Source: Priestia megaterium
Lineage (GTDB): Bacteria > Bacillota > Bacilli > Bacillales > Bacillaceae_H
Direction of reading: 5' to 3'
DNA length: 64,000 nucleotides
Assembly (NCBI RefSeq): GCF_009497655.1
Contig: NZ_CP023317.1
Coordinates: 1,951,501-2,015,500 of the forward strand
Shown in pieces: positions 43,513 through 51,412 of this stretch (position 1 is its first letter; every line of letters starts with the position of its first letter). A model generated the notes under the pieces. The model did no database searches. It was not told where the DNA came from and saw nothing but the letters and a program-made list of their open reading frames with translations. Position numbers and translations under genes: made by a program.

Positions 43513-44334
43513 TTATGAAACACTAACAGGTTTTAAGATGAATTCTTCCACAACTTTTGCCACACCGTCGTTCATGTTTGTATCTGTTACGTGGTTGGCT
43601 TTTTCTTTAATATCTTCAGGAGCATTTCCCATTGCTACGCCAAGTCCAGCAAATTCAATCATGGCAAGGTCATTATAACTGTCGCCAATAGCAATCACTT
43701 CATCGCGTGTAATGCCAAGCTGCTGAATTAATAAATGTAAGCTTGTCCCTTTTGTGACACCTTCTTCTGTGAATTCAAGGAAGTATGGTTTAGAGCGCAT
43801 TACGCTTAGCTCTCCTTGAAGCTGCTTTTGAAGTTTCTTTTCAACGTGAACCAGCATTTCCGGTTCTGCAAGCATGAGTACTTTTACAACAGGTTCTGTA
43901 ACGGCATCAGTAAAAGATGAAACAACACGGATCGGCAGACCTGTAATGTCACTTTCAATATCCGTAAATTTATTTTCTACTTCTGTTATAATTTCATCTC
44001 CAACGTACGTATGAATTAAAACTCCTTCTTCGCGGCTAATATCGTCGAGACGTGCAACGGTTCTCGGAGATAATGTGCTGCTAAATAGCTCTTCATTTGT
44101 TAAGCAATTAATAATTTTCGCCCCGTTAAACGATAAAATAAAGCTTCCGTACTTTTCTAACTCCAGTTCTTTGGCGATGTGAACCATTCCGTAAGTTGGT
44201 CGGCCAGAAGCAAGTACAACTTTTACTCCCGATTCTTGCGCCTTCATTAATGCTTCTTTTGTGCGCGGAGAAATAGTGTGATCATCGCATAATAGTGTAT
44301 CATCCAAATCTAAAACAATCATTTTGTAAGGCAT
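43513..44334 (-). CDS. Cof-type HAD-superfamily phosphatase
   Basis: A 273-residue hydrolase of the Cof/YidA group, which act on sugar phosphates or flavin and pyridoxal phosphates. HAD motif I is LDLDDTLLCDD (nucleophile Asp), motif II is VLASGRPTYG, motif III has Lys in VTKGTSL and motif IV is IGDSYNDLAMIEFAG. The large C2 cap (about 80-195) is typical of the family. Ribosome site AAGGGA. Single gene, convergent with maeN. Natural substrate unknown. Confidence 0.88.
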   Translation of the reverse strand: MPYKMIVLDLDDTLLCDDHTISPRTKEALMKAQESGVKVVLASGRPTYGMVHIAKELELEKYGSFILSFNGAKIINCLTNEELFSSTLSPRTVARLDDISREEGVLIHTYVGDEIITEVENKFTDIESDITGLPIRVVSSFTDAVTEPVVKVLMLAEPEMLVHVEKKLQKQLQGELSVMRSKPYFLEFTEEGVTKGTSLHLLIQQLGITRDEVIAIGDSYNDLAMIEFAGLGVAMGNAPEDIKEKANHVTDTNMNDGVAKVVEEFILKPVSVS

Positions 44335-44463
44335 AATTTTAAATTCCCTTCTTCTACTAGACTCATATCTTCATATGGTACTATAAAAAAACGTTTGATT
44401 CAATTTAATGATTTTTTGAAAAAAAGAAGCATGCGTATACTTTGTTTGAACGCCTCGTAAGTA

Positions 44464-44639
44464 GATGAAACAAAGAACTTGAGACATAGCTAAAACAGCC
44501 CAATCAATAGCTAAAAGCAATTAAACACATGAAAGCTACGTTTACCATGACAACGAAAAAATACGAAGTAATAATCAATCATTTTGATTATTACTTCGTA
44601 TTTTACTTCGACTAAAATTCTTTTATTTCAGCCTCTTGA
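44464..44639 (-). repeat. Dispersed terminator-bearing repeat, copy C (inverted)
   Basis: Read on the minus strand it has the same blocks as copies A and B: AAGAGGCTGAAATAAAAG, TTTTAGTCGAAG, hairpin, GGTAAACGTAGCTTTCATG, TTGATT..TTTTAGCTATGTCTC and AAGTTCTTTGTTTCATC. The hairpin is a perfect 19-bp stem (44559-44577 with 44585-44603), but its arm sequence (AAATACGAAGTAATAATCA) differs from A and B while pairing is kept. It starts within a few bases of the stop codon of the flavin monooxygenase gene and follows that gene's direction. Confidence 0.85.
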
Positions 44640-45674
44640 TTAGTAAGCTGCTAGAGTTTGATTCGTTTTCTGAGCATCTCCTTCACTGAAAGCTTCTTTT
44701 AAGAGCGTATAAGACCGCTTTTTTTGTTCAAAATCTTGAAGAGCAGTAAGAATAATAAATTCATCAATAGAAAATGCCTGTTTCAAAGCTTGGAGCTTTT
44801 GACGAACGGTTTCTTTTGTACCGTATATGACGTTTGCTTCTTTTTCTTCAATTCGATAGCTTTCTTTAGACTGCTGACCAAATTCTTCCGCTTTTTCTTT
44901 GGAGCCTATTGTAGCGGATTTCCCATTTTGTAAGTATACTTTAAATATTTTTGTGCTGGATGCTAATGCTTTTGCTTCTTCTACGGTATCCGCTACGATG
45001 ACGGAAAGGGCAACGAAAAGCGAGCGTGCATGGGATGAAACGTGCTGATTATAGACGGAAATCGCTTCTTCTAGCACTTTTTGATCACCATTAATGAATT
45101 GAGCAAATACATAAGGAAGATTTAGAGATGCCGCTAGCTCTGCGCTTGAAGCACTTGCTCCCAGTAAAAACATATCTGCTGCTTTTTGGGGCCTTGGATA
45201 GGCTTTTAAACCGTAAAGAGGGTGATCTTCCGGCAGCGTATCGTTTAGGTATTGTTTAAGTTCTATCAGTTTGTCTGTTAAGGACTTAGTGGGCTGAGAG
45301 TTTTGTTGCAAGGCTTGAGTAGAATGAGGTAGTCCTCCTGGTGCTCTGCCGATTCCAAGATCGATGCGATTTGGAGATAATGAGGCTAAAACGTTAAAAT
45401 TTTCTGCTACTTTATAAGGGCTGTAGTGTTGAAGCATAACACCGCCTGAGCCGATACGGATATGATGTGTTTTGGCGAGCAGGTGAGAAATTAACACTTC
45501 GGGTGATGATCCTACAACATGTTCAGAGTCATGATGCTCCGCTACCCAAAAACGGTGGTAGCCAAGTTCTTCTGCTAGCTGAGCTAATTGAATGGTATGC
45601 TGAAATGCATCTTCAGCACGCTCACCTTCATAACGCGGGCTTTGATCTAAAATACTTAATTTCACTGAAAACAC
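44640..45674 (-). CDS. cmoO: LLM-class flavin monooxygenase, CmoO-like
   Basis: Bacterial-luciferase-like FMN-dependent monooxygenase (344 residues), similar in length and motifs to YtmO/CmoO of B. subtilis: LSILDQSPR, HRFWVAEHHD, VGSSPEVLISHLLAKT, RIGSGGVMLQHYSPYKVAE and DLGIGRAPGG. It has the usual TIM-barrel pattern. In B. subtilis cmoO lies inside the sulfur operon; here it is divergent from it, reading leftward from the shared promoter region. AAGGAG precedes the ATG. It probably oxidises S-modified cysteine derivatives with reduced FMN. The family also contains enzymes with other substrates, so the role rests on context. Confidence 0.78.
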   Translation of the reverse strand: MFSVKLSILDQSPRYEGERAEDAFQHTIQLAQLAEELGYHRFWVAEHHDSEHVVGSSPEVLISHLLAKTHHIRIGSGGVMLQHYSPYKVAENFNVLASLSPNRIDLGIGRAPGGLPHSTQALQQNSQPTKSLTDKLIELKQYLNDTLPEDHPLYGLKAYPRPQKAADMFLLGASASSAELAASLNLPYVFAQFINGDQKVLEEAISVYNQHVSSHARSLFVALSVIVADTVEEAKALASSTKIFKVYLQNGKSATIGSKEKAEEFGQQSKESYRIEEKEANVIYGTKETVRQKLQALKQAFSIDEFIILTALQDFEQKKRSYTLLKEAFSEGDAQKTNQTLAAY

Positions 45675-45780
45675 TCCTTAAAGTTGATAAAAAAGGTAAG
45701 AATAATTGGGATTAATTTTAGCAAAGGACTTTCCAGATGAAAAGAGTTTTTTTAAAGAAAAATATTTTTTGAAAAATAAG

Positions 45781-45809
45781 TTGACTTTGCCATTTTGAGG
45801 CTATATAGT
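45781..45809 (+). promoter_or_regulatory. Promoter of the sulfur operon
   Basis: TTGACT (45781-45786), 17 bases, TATAGT (45804-45809). Directly downstream stands GAATCATCAAATAG...CCGA, almost the same as in the second promoter of the locus (50544). Confidence 0.65.
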
Positions 45810-45815
45810 TGAATC

Positions 45816-45992
45816 ATCAAATAGAAAAGCCGATAAAACAACTTGGATAAATAAGAATTGAGTGAGTATGTTTCAAAGACACTTCACTTCATTCTCCGGT
45901 TTTATCAAAGAAACAGTTAAAGCTGATTGGTCTACCAAAGGCTCCTGAGGAAACTCTAGGAGCCTTTTTGCTGTAAAAAGGAGGGGGAAAAG
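45816..45992 (+). promoter_or_regulatory. Structured leader with intrinsic terminator
   Basis: Transcribed, non-coding leader of about 175 bases. GATAAAAC (45832-45839) pairs with GTTTTATC (45899-45906), closing a domain that includes partly complementary GAGTGAGT and ACTTCACTTC stretches. Next follows a terminator: AAAGGCTCCT pairs with AGGAGCCTTT around 45938-45967, followed by T. Promoter, structured part, terminator and start codon in this order suggest control by attenuation. It lacks the T-box AGGGTGGNACCGCG signature and the S-box conserved core. Confidence 0.55.
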
Positions 45993-46523
45993 GTGAGCGA
46001 TGTATGTATTTTATATAACGGAAGCTCTCATAATTATCAACAAATAGCCTCAGTGAAAGATGAGCTAGAAGCTTGCTTAACCTCAAAAGGAGTGCACGCC
46101 GAAGCTATCTCGTATCATGATGTACACGCTTTGAAGCAGGAAGCGCAGAAAGAAGTAAAGGCATTTATTTCAAAAATGAACCAAGCTAAAAGCATTGTCG
46201 TTCTGTTATCGGGAGTAAATGAAACATACGTAGAATCTTTTGAACGGCTAACAAAAATATTGCCAGAAGATTTATTTTATAAAAAAATACTTCTGCCAAT
46301 TCTTATTGGTGAAAATGTGAATTCTTTACTAAAAGCTAAGTATGATTTAAAACTTTTAGCGTCTTTTTTAGGTAGACCTTACTGGCTCAGCAGTCTTTTT
46401 CTACTGCATGAATACGTCTCTTTTACAGGTATTAACAATGCGAATGCCAAAAGTCGTTTAAAGGAAGCGGTGGATGAGCTGATTTACAAAGGTAATCTAT
46501 CCCTTCAAACATTTATAAAATGA
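45993..46523 (+). CDS. Flavodoxin-fold, NADPH-dependent FMN reductase-like protein
   Basis: A 176-residue soluble protein. GTG 45993 follows AAGGAGGGGG. The N-terminal strand-loop VCILYNGSSHNYQ and the alternating alpha/beta pattern (SIVVLLSGVNETYVESFERL; KKILLPILIGE) fit a diverged NAD(P)H:FMN reductase (SsuE type), although the usual GSPR motif is replaced by NGSSHN. Position as first gene of a flavin-monooxygenase operon supports a role in supplying reduced FMN to CmoO/CmoJ. I do not recall it in the B. subtilis operon. The family call is moderate. Confidence 0.55.
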   Translation: MSDVCILYNGSSHNYQQIASVKDELEACLTSKGVHAEAISYHDVHALKQEAQKEVKAFISKMNQAKSIVVLLSGVNETYVESFERLTKILPEDLFYKKILLPILIGENVNSLLKAKYDLKLLASFLGRPYWLSSLFLLHEYVSFTGINNANAKSRLKEAVDELIYKGNLSLQTFIK

Positions 46524-46533
46524 GGTGAAGAAA

Positions 46534-47058
46534 ATGAGTGAATTATTTCGATTAGCTACCGTAGAAGATGCTGAAGAACTGTTGGATTTAACGCTTCGAG
46601 CATATGAGCCGATTCGAAAGCTAGGAATTAAATTTCCTGCTGCGACGGCAACGATTCAACTTGTAAAAGAAAACATTCAAAACAGCCGCTGCTACGTGCT
46701 GGAAAGTGATGAAAAAATCGTAGCTACGATTACAGCAAGAACGTATAAAGAAATAACGAACTGGCCTTTCTTATGGTGGTTTGCGGTAGATCCTTTGCTT
46801 AAAAAGAAAGGAGTAGGTTCTAAACTCTTAACGTGGGTTGAAGAAACGGTTATTCGAAATCAACTGGGGGCTCCTGCTGTTACATTAGCTACTTCTGATC
46901 GACACCCATGGCTGATTCCTATGTATGAAAGAAAAGGGTATGAACGCTTTTTTGAAGTCGATCAAGGAGAAGAAGGAAAAGGCGTATTCTTAAGGAAGAT
47001 CTTACATCCCGAAAGATATGAGTTAGAAAAACACAAGGAGTTACAACAAGCTAATTAA
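46534..47058 (+). CDS. snaA: GNAT acetyltransferase, SnaA-like
   Basis: A 174-residue N-acetyltransferase like B. subtilis SnaA (YtmI), which acetylates S-modified cysteines such as S-(2-succino)cysteine as the first step of their breakdown. ATG 46534 has GAGGTG at good distance; the alternative GTG 46525 overlaps that ribosome site. The acetyl-CoA motif is WFAVDPLLKKKGVGSKLLTWVE; LATSDRHPWLIPMYERKGYE is the C-terminal GNAT part. It starts 10 bp after the reductase-like gene. Assignment relies on locus order together with the fold. Confidence 0.78.
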   Translation: MSELFRLATVEDAEELLDLTLRAYEPIRKLGIKFPAATATIQLVKENIQNSRCYVLESDEKIVATITARTYKEITNWPFLWWFAVDPLLKKKGVGSKLLTWVEETVIRNQLGAPAVTLATSDRHPWLIPMYERKGYERFFEVDQGEEGKGVFLRKILHPERYELEKHKELQQAN

Positions 47059-47084
47059 TCATTTAAAAGAAAAGAGGAGAAACC

Positions 47085-47351
47085 ATGTCAGTAAAAATTT
47101 TATTATGGAATCGAAAAGGTTGTCATCATTGCGAAGAACTAAAAGCATATTTTCATGAAAAAGGCCATCAATATGAAAGTATCGATGTAGAAGGAAAAGA
47201 TTATTTGCGAGATCTACTTGAAATTAAATACGGTATTCGTCATGTACCGGTCGTTGAAATTGGAGATAAGGGGCAGTTTAAAGGAGTTATTGAAAAAGAT
47301 TATGAACAAATAGAAAAGTTGATTGAAGACTATTCACCAATCGTTAAATAG
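47085..47351 (+). CDS. cmoI: Glutaredoxin-like protein, CmoI-like
   Basis: An 88-residue thioredoxin-fold protein with CxxC as Cys13-His-His-Cys16 in NRKGCHHCEELK and the cis-Pro loop RHVPVVEI. It agrees with YtnI/CmoI, a small redox protein in the B. subtilis sulfur operon. It may protect or reduce thiols that are released by the monooxygenases. GAGGAG precedes the ATG. Member of the plus-strand operon, 26 bp after snaA. Confidence 0.8.
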   Translation: MSVKILLWNRKGCHHCEELKAYFHEKGHQYESIDVEGKDYLRDLLEIKYGIRHVPVVEIGDKGQFKGVIEKDYEQIEKLIEDYSPIVK

Positions 47352-47420
47352 CTGCAACATCCATTTTATTAACTCGTTAAAACAATAAATTATTTTGAGA
47401 CATAGTGAGGGACCAAACAC

Positions 47421-48242
47421 ATGAAAAAACTACAGCTGACAGCTATCTTTTTATCACTTCTTTTATTATTAGCCGCTTGCGGAACACCCAATAAAGAAAC
47501 AGCAGCTAACGCAAGCAAAGACAAAGTGCAAAAAATTATTGTAGGAACGGGTACGCAATTTCCCAACATTTGCTTTCTTGACAATAAAGGAAATCTAACG
47601 GGGTATGACGTAGAGCTTGTTAAAGAAATAGACAAACGTCTTCCAAACTATAAGTTTGAATTCAAAACGATGGATTTTTCTAATTTACTTTTGAGCTTGG
47701 AATCCAACAAAATTGATTTAGTCGCCCATCAGATGGAAGTGAATGAAGAAAGAAAACAAAAGTTCCTGTTTAATAAAGAACCTTATAATATCTTTCCGCT
47801 ACATGTAGTTGTAAATGAAAAAAATACGTCAATTAAATCAATTAAAGATTTGAGCGGTAAAAAGGTAATTGTAGGAGCAACGAGTAACTCTGCTAACTTA
47901 ATCGATAAGTACAACAAAGAACATGGAAATAAAATTGATATCGTTTATTCAGGTCAAGGATCTGATGATACAAAAACGCAGCTAAAAACAGGACGTGCGG
48001 ACGCTACAATTAGTACGCCGTTTGCAGTTGACTTTGTCAATAAGCAAGCGGACGCAGAGCAAAAAGTTGTGGGACCTGCTATTTCAAATTCAAAAGTATA
48101 TTTTATGCTTCGAAAAAATGAAACAGGTTTACAAAAAGATGTTGATAAAGCGCTAAAAGAAATAAAAGAAGACGGAACATTGACAAAATTAAGCAAAAAA
48201 TGGCTAGGAGAAGATTATACAAAAGCAGCTGGAAATAACTAA
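47421..48242 (+). CDS. tcyJ: Cystine ABC transporter substrate-binding lipoprotein
   Basis: Extracellular solute-binding protein family 3. A lipoprotein signal peptide ends in LLLAACG. The body (about 35-260) has GTGTQFPNICFLDNKGNLTGYDVELVKEI and SIKDLSGKKVIVGATSNSANLI, the two family signatures. 273 residues. B. subtilis has two such proteins (TcyJ, TcyK); only one is present here, so the symbol is approximate. GAGGG precedes the ATG. A hairpin follows in the gap before the permease genes. Confidence 0.85.
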   Translation: MKKLQLTAIFLSLLLLLAACGTPNKETAANASKDKVQKIIVGTGTQFPNICFLDNKGNLTGYDVELVKEIDKRLPNYKFEFKTMDFSNLLLSLESNKIDLVAHQMEVNEERKQKFLFNKEPYNIFPLHVVVNEKNTSIKSIKDLSGKKVIVGATSNSANLIDKYNKEHGNKIDIVYSGQGSDDTKTQLKTGRADATISTPFAVDFVNKQADAEQKVVGPAISNSKVYFMLRKNETGLQKDVDKALKEIKEDGTLTKLSKKWLGEDYTKAAGNN

Positions 48243-48254
48243 ATCACTTACTGT

Positions 48255-48277
48255 GACCCAAGCCTTGAACTTGGGTC
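48255..48277 (+). terminator. Stem-loop between binding-protein and permease genes
   Basis: GACCCAAG (48255-48262) pairs with CTTGGGTC (48270-48277) over 7 bases, followed by CTTTC. The T-run is poor, so it is more likely a partial terminator or mRNA-stabilising hairpin that raises binding-protein output relative to the permeases. Confidence 0.55.
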
Positions 48278-48316
48278 CTTTCGCTACCTGTAGAGGGAAA
48301 CAAAGGAGAGAAAAAG

Positions 48317-49015
48317 ATGGGAAAAGCATTTGATATAGAGCTGATTTTCACCTCTATTCCTCAATTATTATCTTATTTGCATATTACAATTTGGATTTTG
48401 GTTGCTTCACTTTTGATTGGCAGTACCTTGGGATTGTTTATTGCCCTGCCTCGTATTTATAAAGTACCGGTGTTAAGTCAATTAGCAGCAGTTTATATTT
48501 CTTTTATGAGGGGGACGCCTATTTTAATTCAATTATTTTTAGTTTTTTACGGGGTACCTGCCCTCTTACAATTGATTCATATTGACGTTTCTAGAATGGC
48601 TCCGCTCGTATTTGTGATTATCACATATTCACTGAGCACGGCGGCGTCTTTTTCTGAAATGATGCGCGGTGCCATTAATAGTGTAGATAAAGGGCAAACT
48701 GAAGCAGCGTATAGTGTAGGAATGACCGGAAAACAAACGTTCACTCGAATTGTGCTGCCGCAAGCTCTCGTTGTAGCATTTCCTAACTTTGGAAACCTTG
48801 TGATTGGTTCCTTAAAAGATACGTCTTTAGCCTTTACCATTGGTGTCATGGATATGATGGGAAGAGGAGATACCATTATCGCAGCAACGGCTCATGCAGT
48901 TGAAGTATATATTGCACTTGCCATTATTTATTATTTTGTAGCCATTATATTAGAGAAATTTTTTATGAAATCCGAACAGAAGCTGCAAAAACACGATCAG
49001 CCTGTTCATGTATAA
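48317..49015 (+). CDS. tcyL: Cystine ABC transporter permease TcyL
   Basis: A 232-residue inner-membrane permease of the polar amino acid (HAAT) type with about five helices. The N-part has YISFMRGTPILIQLFLVFYG, a family signature, and the cytoplasmic EAA loop is EAAYSVGMTGKQTFTRIVLPQAL. AAAGGAGAG precedes the ATG. It works with TcyM as heterodimer and TcyN as ATPase. Confidence 0.88.
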   Translation: MGKAFDIELIFTSIPQLLSYLHITIWILVASLLIGSTLGLFIALPRIYKVPVLSQLAAVYISFMRGTPILIQLFLVFYGVPALLQLIHIDVSRMAPLVFVIITYSLSTAASFSEMMRGAINSVDKGQTEAAYSVGMTGKQTFTRIVLPQALVVAFPNFGNLVIGSLKDTSLAFTIGVMDMMGRGDTIIAATAHAVEVYIALAIIYYFVAIILEKFFMKSEQKLQKHDQPVHV

Positions 49016-49042
49016 AACGAGCTTACTAAAAGAGGTGTAAAC

Positions 49043-49753
49043 ATGATTATTGACGTACCGTTTATATGGACAGCATTTGTAGAAATTTTGAAGGCATTAC
49101 CTTTAACACTCCTTATTACCATCTGTCCATTACTAGGCGGATTGCTTATTGGTATTGCTGTTGCGGCTGTGAGAATTAATTCAGTAAAAATAATAACGCC
49201 TATTGCCAACGTATACGTATCATTTTTTCGAGGAACGCCTGCCATTCTTCATATTATGGTTATTTATCTAGGGTTCCCGCTATTGATTAATAAACTATCA
49301 AGCTACTATGGGTGGGGCTTCAATGCAAACAGCATTCCTATTGTCGTATTTGTATTAATCGCTTTGTCTTTTACAGCGGGAGCTTATATGTCAGAGATCA
49401 TTCGCTCTGGTTTGTTAGCGGTAGAAAAAGGACAAATTGAGGCTGCGTATTCCATTGGAATGAATCGTTTTCAATCGATGAAACGAATTGTTTTCCCTCA
49501 GGCGTTTGCTTTATCTTTACCAAATTTATGCAATATCTTCATTGGCTTTTTGCATACGTCTTCTATCGCATTCATCGTCTCACAAAAAGAGTTAAACGGT
49601 GCAGCTAATATCGTAGCTTCAAATAATCTTAAGTTTTTAGAAGCCTATATTGCTGCTGCCCTTATTTATTGGATGCTGACGATGTTAATAGAAGGAATAA
49701 CAGCGCTGCTTGAACGAAAATTAACGGTTTATAATCGAGGAGGGGTTGTATGA
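49043..49753 (+). CDS. tcyM: Cystine ABC transporter permease TcyM
   Basis: A 236-residue permease with the same layout as Tcy[21 protein letters not shown] and the EAA loop [23 protein letters not shown]. Its stop overlaps the ATG of tcyN by 4 bp, a sign of coupled translation. AGAGGTG precedes the start. Confidence 0.88.
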   Translation: MIIDVPFIWTAFVEILKALPLTLLITICPLLGGLLIGIAVAAVRINSVKIITPIANVYVSFFRGTPAILHIMVIYLGFPLLINKLSSYYGWGFNANSIPIVVFVLIALSFTAGAYMSEIIRSGLLAVEKGQIEAAYSIGMNRFQSMKRIVFPQAFALSLPNLCNIFIGFLHTSSIAFIVSQKELNGAANIVASNNLKFLEAYIAAALIYWMLTMLIEGITALLERKLTVYNRGGVV

Positions 49754-50523
49754 TTACATTAACAAATATTAAAAAAACATTTGGTCAACATACAGTATTG
49801 GACGGTATTGATTTAGTTGTTAAAAAAGGGGACGTTGTGACCATTTTAGGGCCGAGTGGCTCTGGAAAGACTACGTTTTTACGCTGCATTAATTTCTTAG
49901 AAAAAGCAGATGAAGGAGAAGTTTCGATCGATCAATTTACGGTGCAGTGCCAAAAGCCAAACCGCAAAGATATTTTAACTCTTCGCCAAAAAACAACGAT
50001 GGTTTTTCAGCAATACAATTTGTTTAAACACAAAACCGTTATTGAAAATATTATGGAGGGGCTAGTTATTGTTCAAAAGCTGCCAAAGGAAGAAGCAAAA
50101 CAACGAAGTTTAGACGTCCTTGAAAAAGTTGGGCTTGCTGAAAAAGCAAATGCGTATCCAAGTCAGTTATCAGGAGGTCAACAGCAGCGAGTGGGTATCG
50201 CTAGAGCGCTTGCTTTAAATCCTGAAGTCATTTTATTTGATGAGCCAACGTCTGCTTTGGACCCTGAACTGGTGGGTGAAGTACTGTCTGTTATTCGTAA
50301 AATTGCTGAAGAAGGAATTACGATGATTATTGTTACGCACGAAATGAGTTTTGCCCGTGAAGTCTCTAATCACGTGGTGTTTATGGACGGAGGAAAGATT
50401 GTCGAACAAGGTCATCCTGAAGAAATATTTTTAAACCCAAAAGAAGATCGAACAAAGCAATTTTTCAAGCGTATTAACCCAACGCATTCGCCTTACTCTT
50501 ATGTTTATGAAAAAACAATCTAA
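49750..50523 (+). CDS. tcyN: Cystine ABC transporter ATPase TcyN
   Basis: A 257-residue ATP-binding subunit. Walker A is GPSGSGKTT, the Q-loop reads MVFQQYNLF, the ABC signature [15 protein letters not shown], Walker [15 protein letters not shown] and the switch His IIVTHEMSF. It couples ATP hydrolysis to uptake by TcyL/M. Last gene of the first transcription unit; the next gene has its own promoter. Confidence 0.92.
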   Translation: MITLTNIKKTFGQHTVLDGIDLVVKKGDVVTILGPSGSGKTTFLRCINFLEKADEGEVSIDQFTVQCQKPNRKDILTLRQKTTMVFQQYNLFKHKTVIENIMEGLVIVQKLPKEEAKQRSLDVLEKVGLAEKANAYPSQLSGGQQQRVGIARALALNPEVILFDEPTSALDPELVGEVLSVIRKIAEEGITMIIVTHEMSFAREVSNHVVFMDGGKIVEQGHPEEIFLNPKEDRTKQFFKRINPTHSPYSYVYEKTI

Positions 50524-50543
50524 TATTTTAATTTAAAACCCAC

Positions 50544-50572
50544 TTGACTCATAGGAATAATAAGTATATGAT
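50544..50572 (+). promoter_or_regulatory. Second promoter of the sulfur locus
   Basis: TTGACT (50544-50549), 17 bases, TATGAT (50567-50572). Downstream stands AAATCATCAAATTAAACAAACCGA, which matches the sequence after the first promoter (45781) in ATCATCAAAT and CCGA. A common regulator is likely. Confidence 0.65.
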
Positions 50573-50609
50573 AAAATCATCAAATTAAACAAACCGACTA
50601 GATCACTAG

Positions 50610-50657
50610 AGGTTCTTTGCACAATGTCACGCATTGTGCAAAGAACCTTTTATTTTT
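50610..50657 (+). terminator. Strong terminator in the ribR leader
   Basis: Perfect 17-bp stem (50610-50626 with 50632-50648) over loop TCACG, followed by a T-rich run. It lies after the second promoter and before ribR, so it either ends the upstream operon or controls entry into ribR-cmoJ by attenuation. Confidence 0.85.
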
Positions 50658-50688
50658 AACTAGACTTAAGGGAAGAAGGGTGAACGTA

Positions 50689-51411
50689 GTGAATAGAGGA
50701 GCATTAAAAGCTAAAACAAGCAAAAAACTTATTATAAAAGGCCTGGTTGTACCTGGACGGCAGAAAGGAAGACATTTGGGTTTTCCAACAGCTAATATAG
50801 ATACTCAGCATGAGGAATTAAAAAATGGCGTGTATGGTGTCCTCGTTCATCTGCGGGGACTTGATCATATAGGAGTTATGAATGTAGGCGTTAAGCCGAC
50901 ATTTGGATCGGAACTATCTAAAACATTTGAGGTTCATATTTTGGATTTTAACGACGTTATTTATGGAGAGACAGTTCAATGCGACGTGATCTTTCGGGTG
51001 CGAGGAGAGAAAAAGTTCCCTTCTATTGAGTTTTTAAAGCATCAAATTAAAGCGGATACGCTGCAAGTTAAGCAAAGATTTCAACATATGGGCTATGTAT
51101 CTAGTGAACATACAGCTTCCAAGCTAGGGCAAGCGCGGTATTTAAATCTTCCTGATCTACAGTTTTTTAATTGGTGCCACAGTCAATTCAGAGTCAATAA
51201 AGGGATTTACAATACAATTGATCAATGGTTTTATGACGCAGGAATTGAAAATATTCACCCTAGAAGAGTTCACGTTATTGCTTTTTTGCAATTTGCACAG
51301 GAAGGAAATGAAAGAAAGACCGAAAAAGAAGGAGTCCTTCGCTTTGGAGCAGGTGGTTTGACCAATCAATTACGAGAATTTATGAATGGATATGAAAAAG
51401 GAGAATGGTAA
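50689..51411 (+). CDS. ribR: Riboflavin kinase RibR-like
   Basis: A 240-residue protein like B. subtilis RibR, a flavokinase with an extra regulatory domain. GTG 50689 has AAGAAGGG eight bases upstream; the frame extends further back into the terminator hairpin and is rejected there. Residues 10-130 form the flavokinase barrel ([35 protein letters not shown]). Residues 135-235 are the C-terminal domain that in RibR binds the FMN riboswitch RNA and changes its output. It supplies FMN for CmoJ/CmoO, linking sulfur breakdown with flavin supply. Confidence 0.85.
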   Translation: MNRGALKAKTSKKLIIKGLVVPGRQKGRHLGFPTANIDTQHEELKNGVYGVLVHLRGLDHIGVMNVGVKPTFGSELSKTFEVHILDFNDVIYGETVQCDVIFRVRGEKKFPSIEFLKHQIKADTLQVKQRFQHMGYVSSEHTASKLGQARYLNLPDLQFFNWCHSQFRVNKGIYNTIDQWFYDAGIENIHPRRVHVIAFLQFAQEGNERKTEKEGVLRFGAGGLTNQLREFMNGYEKGEW

Positions 51412-51412
51412 T

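Noticed and set aside
45816-45992. T-box or SAM riboswitch in the sulfur-operon leader
   Set aside because: The T-box AGGGTGGNACCGCG sequence and the S-box core are both missing.
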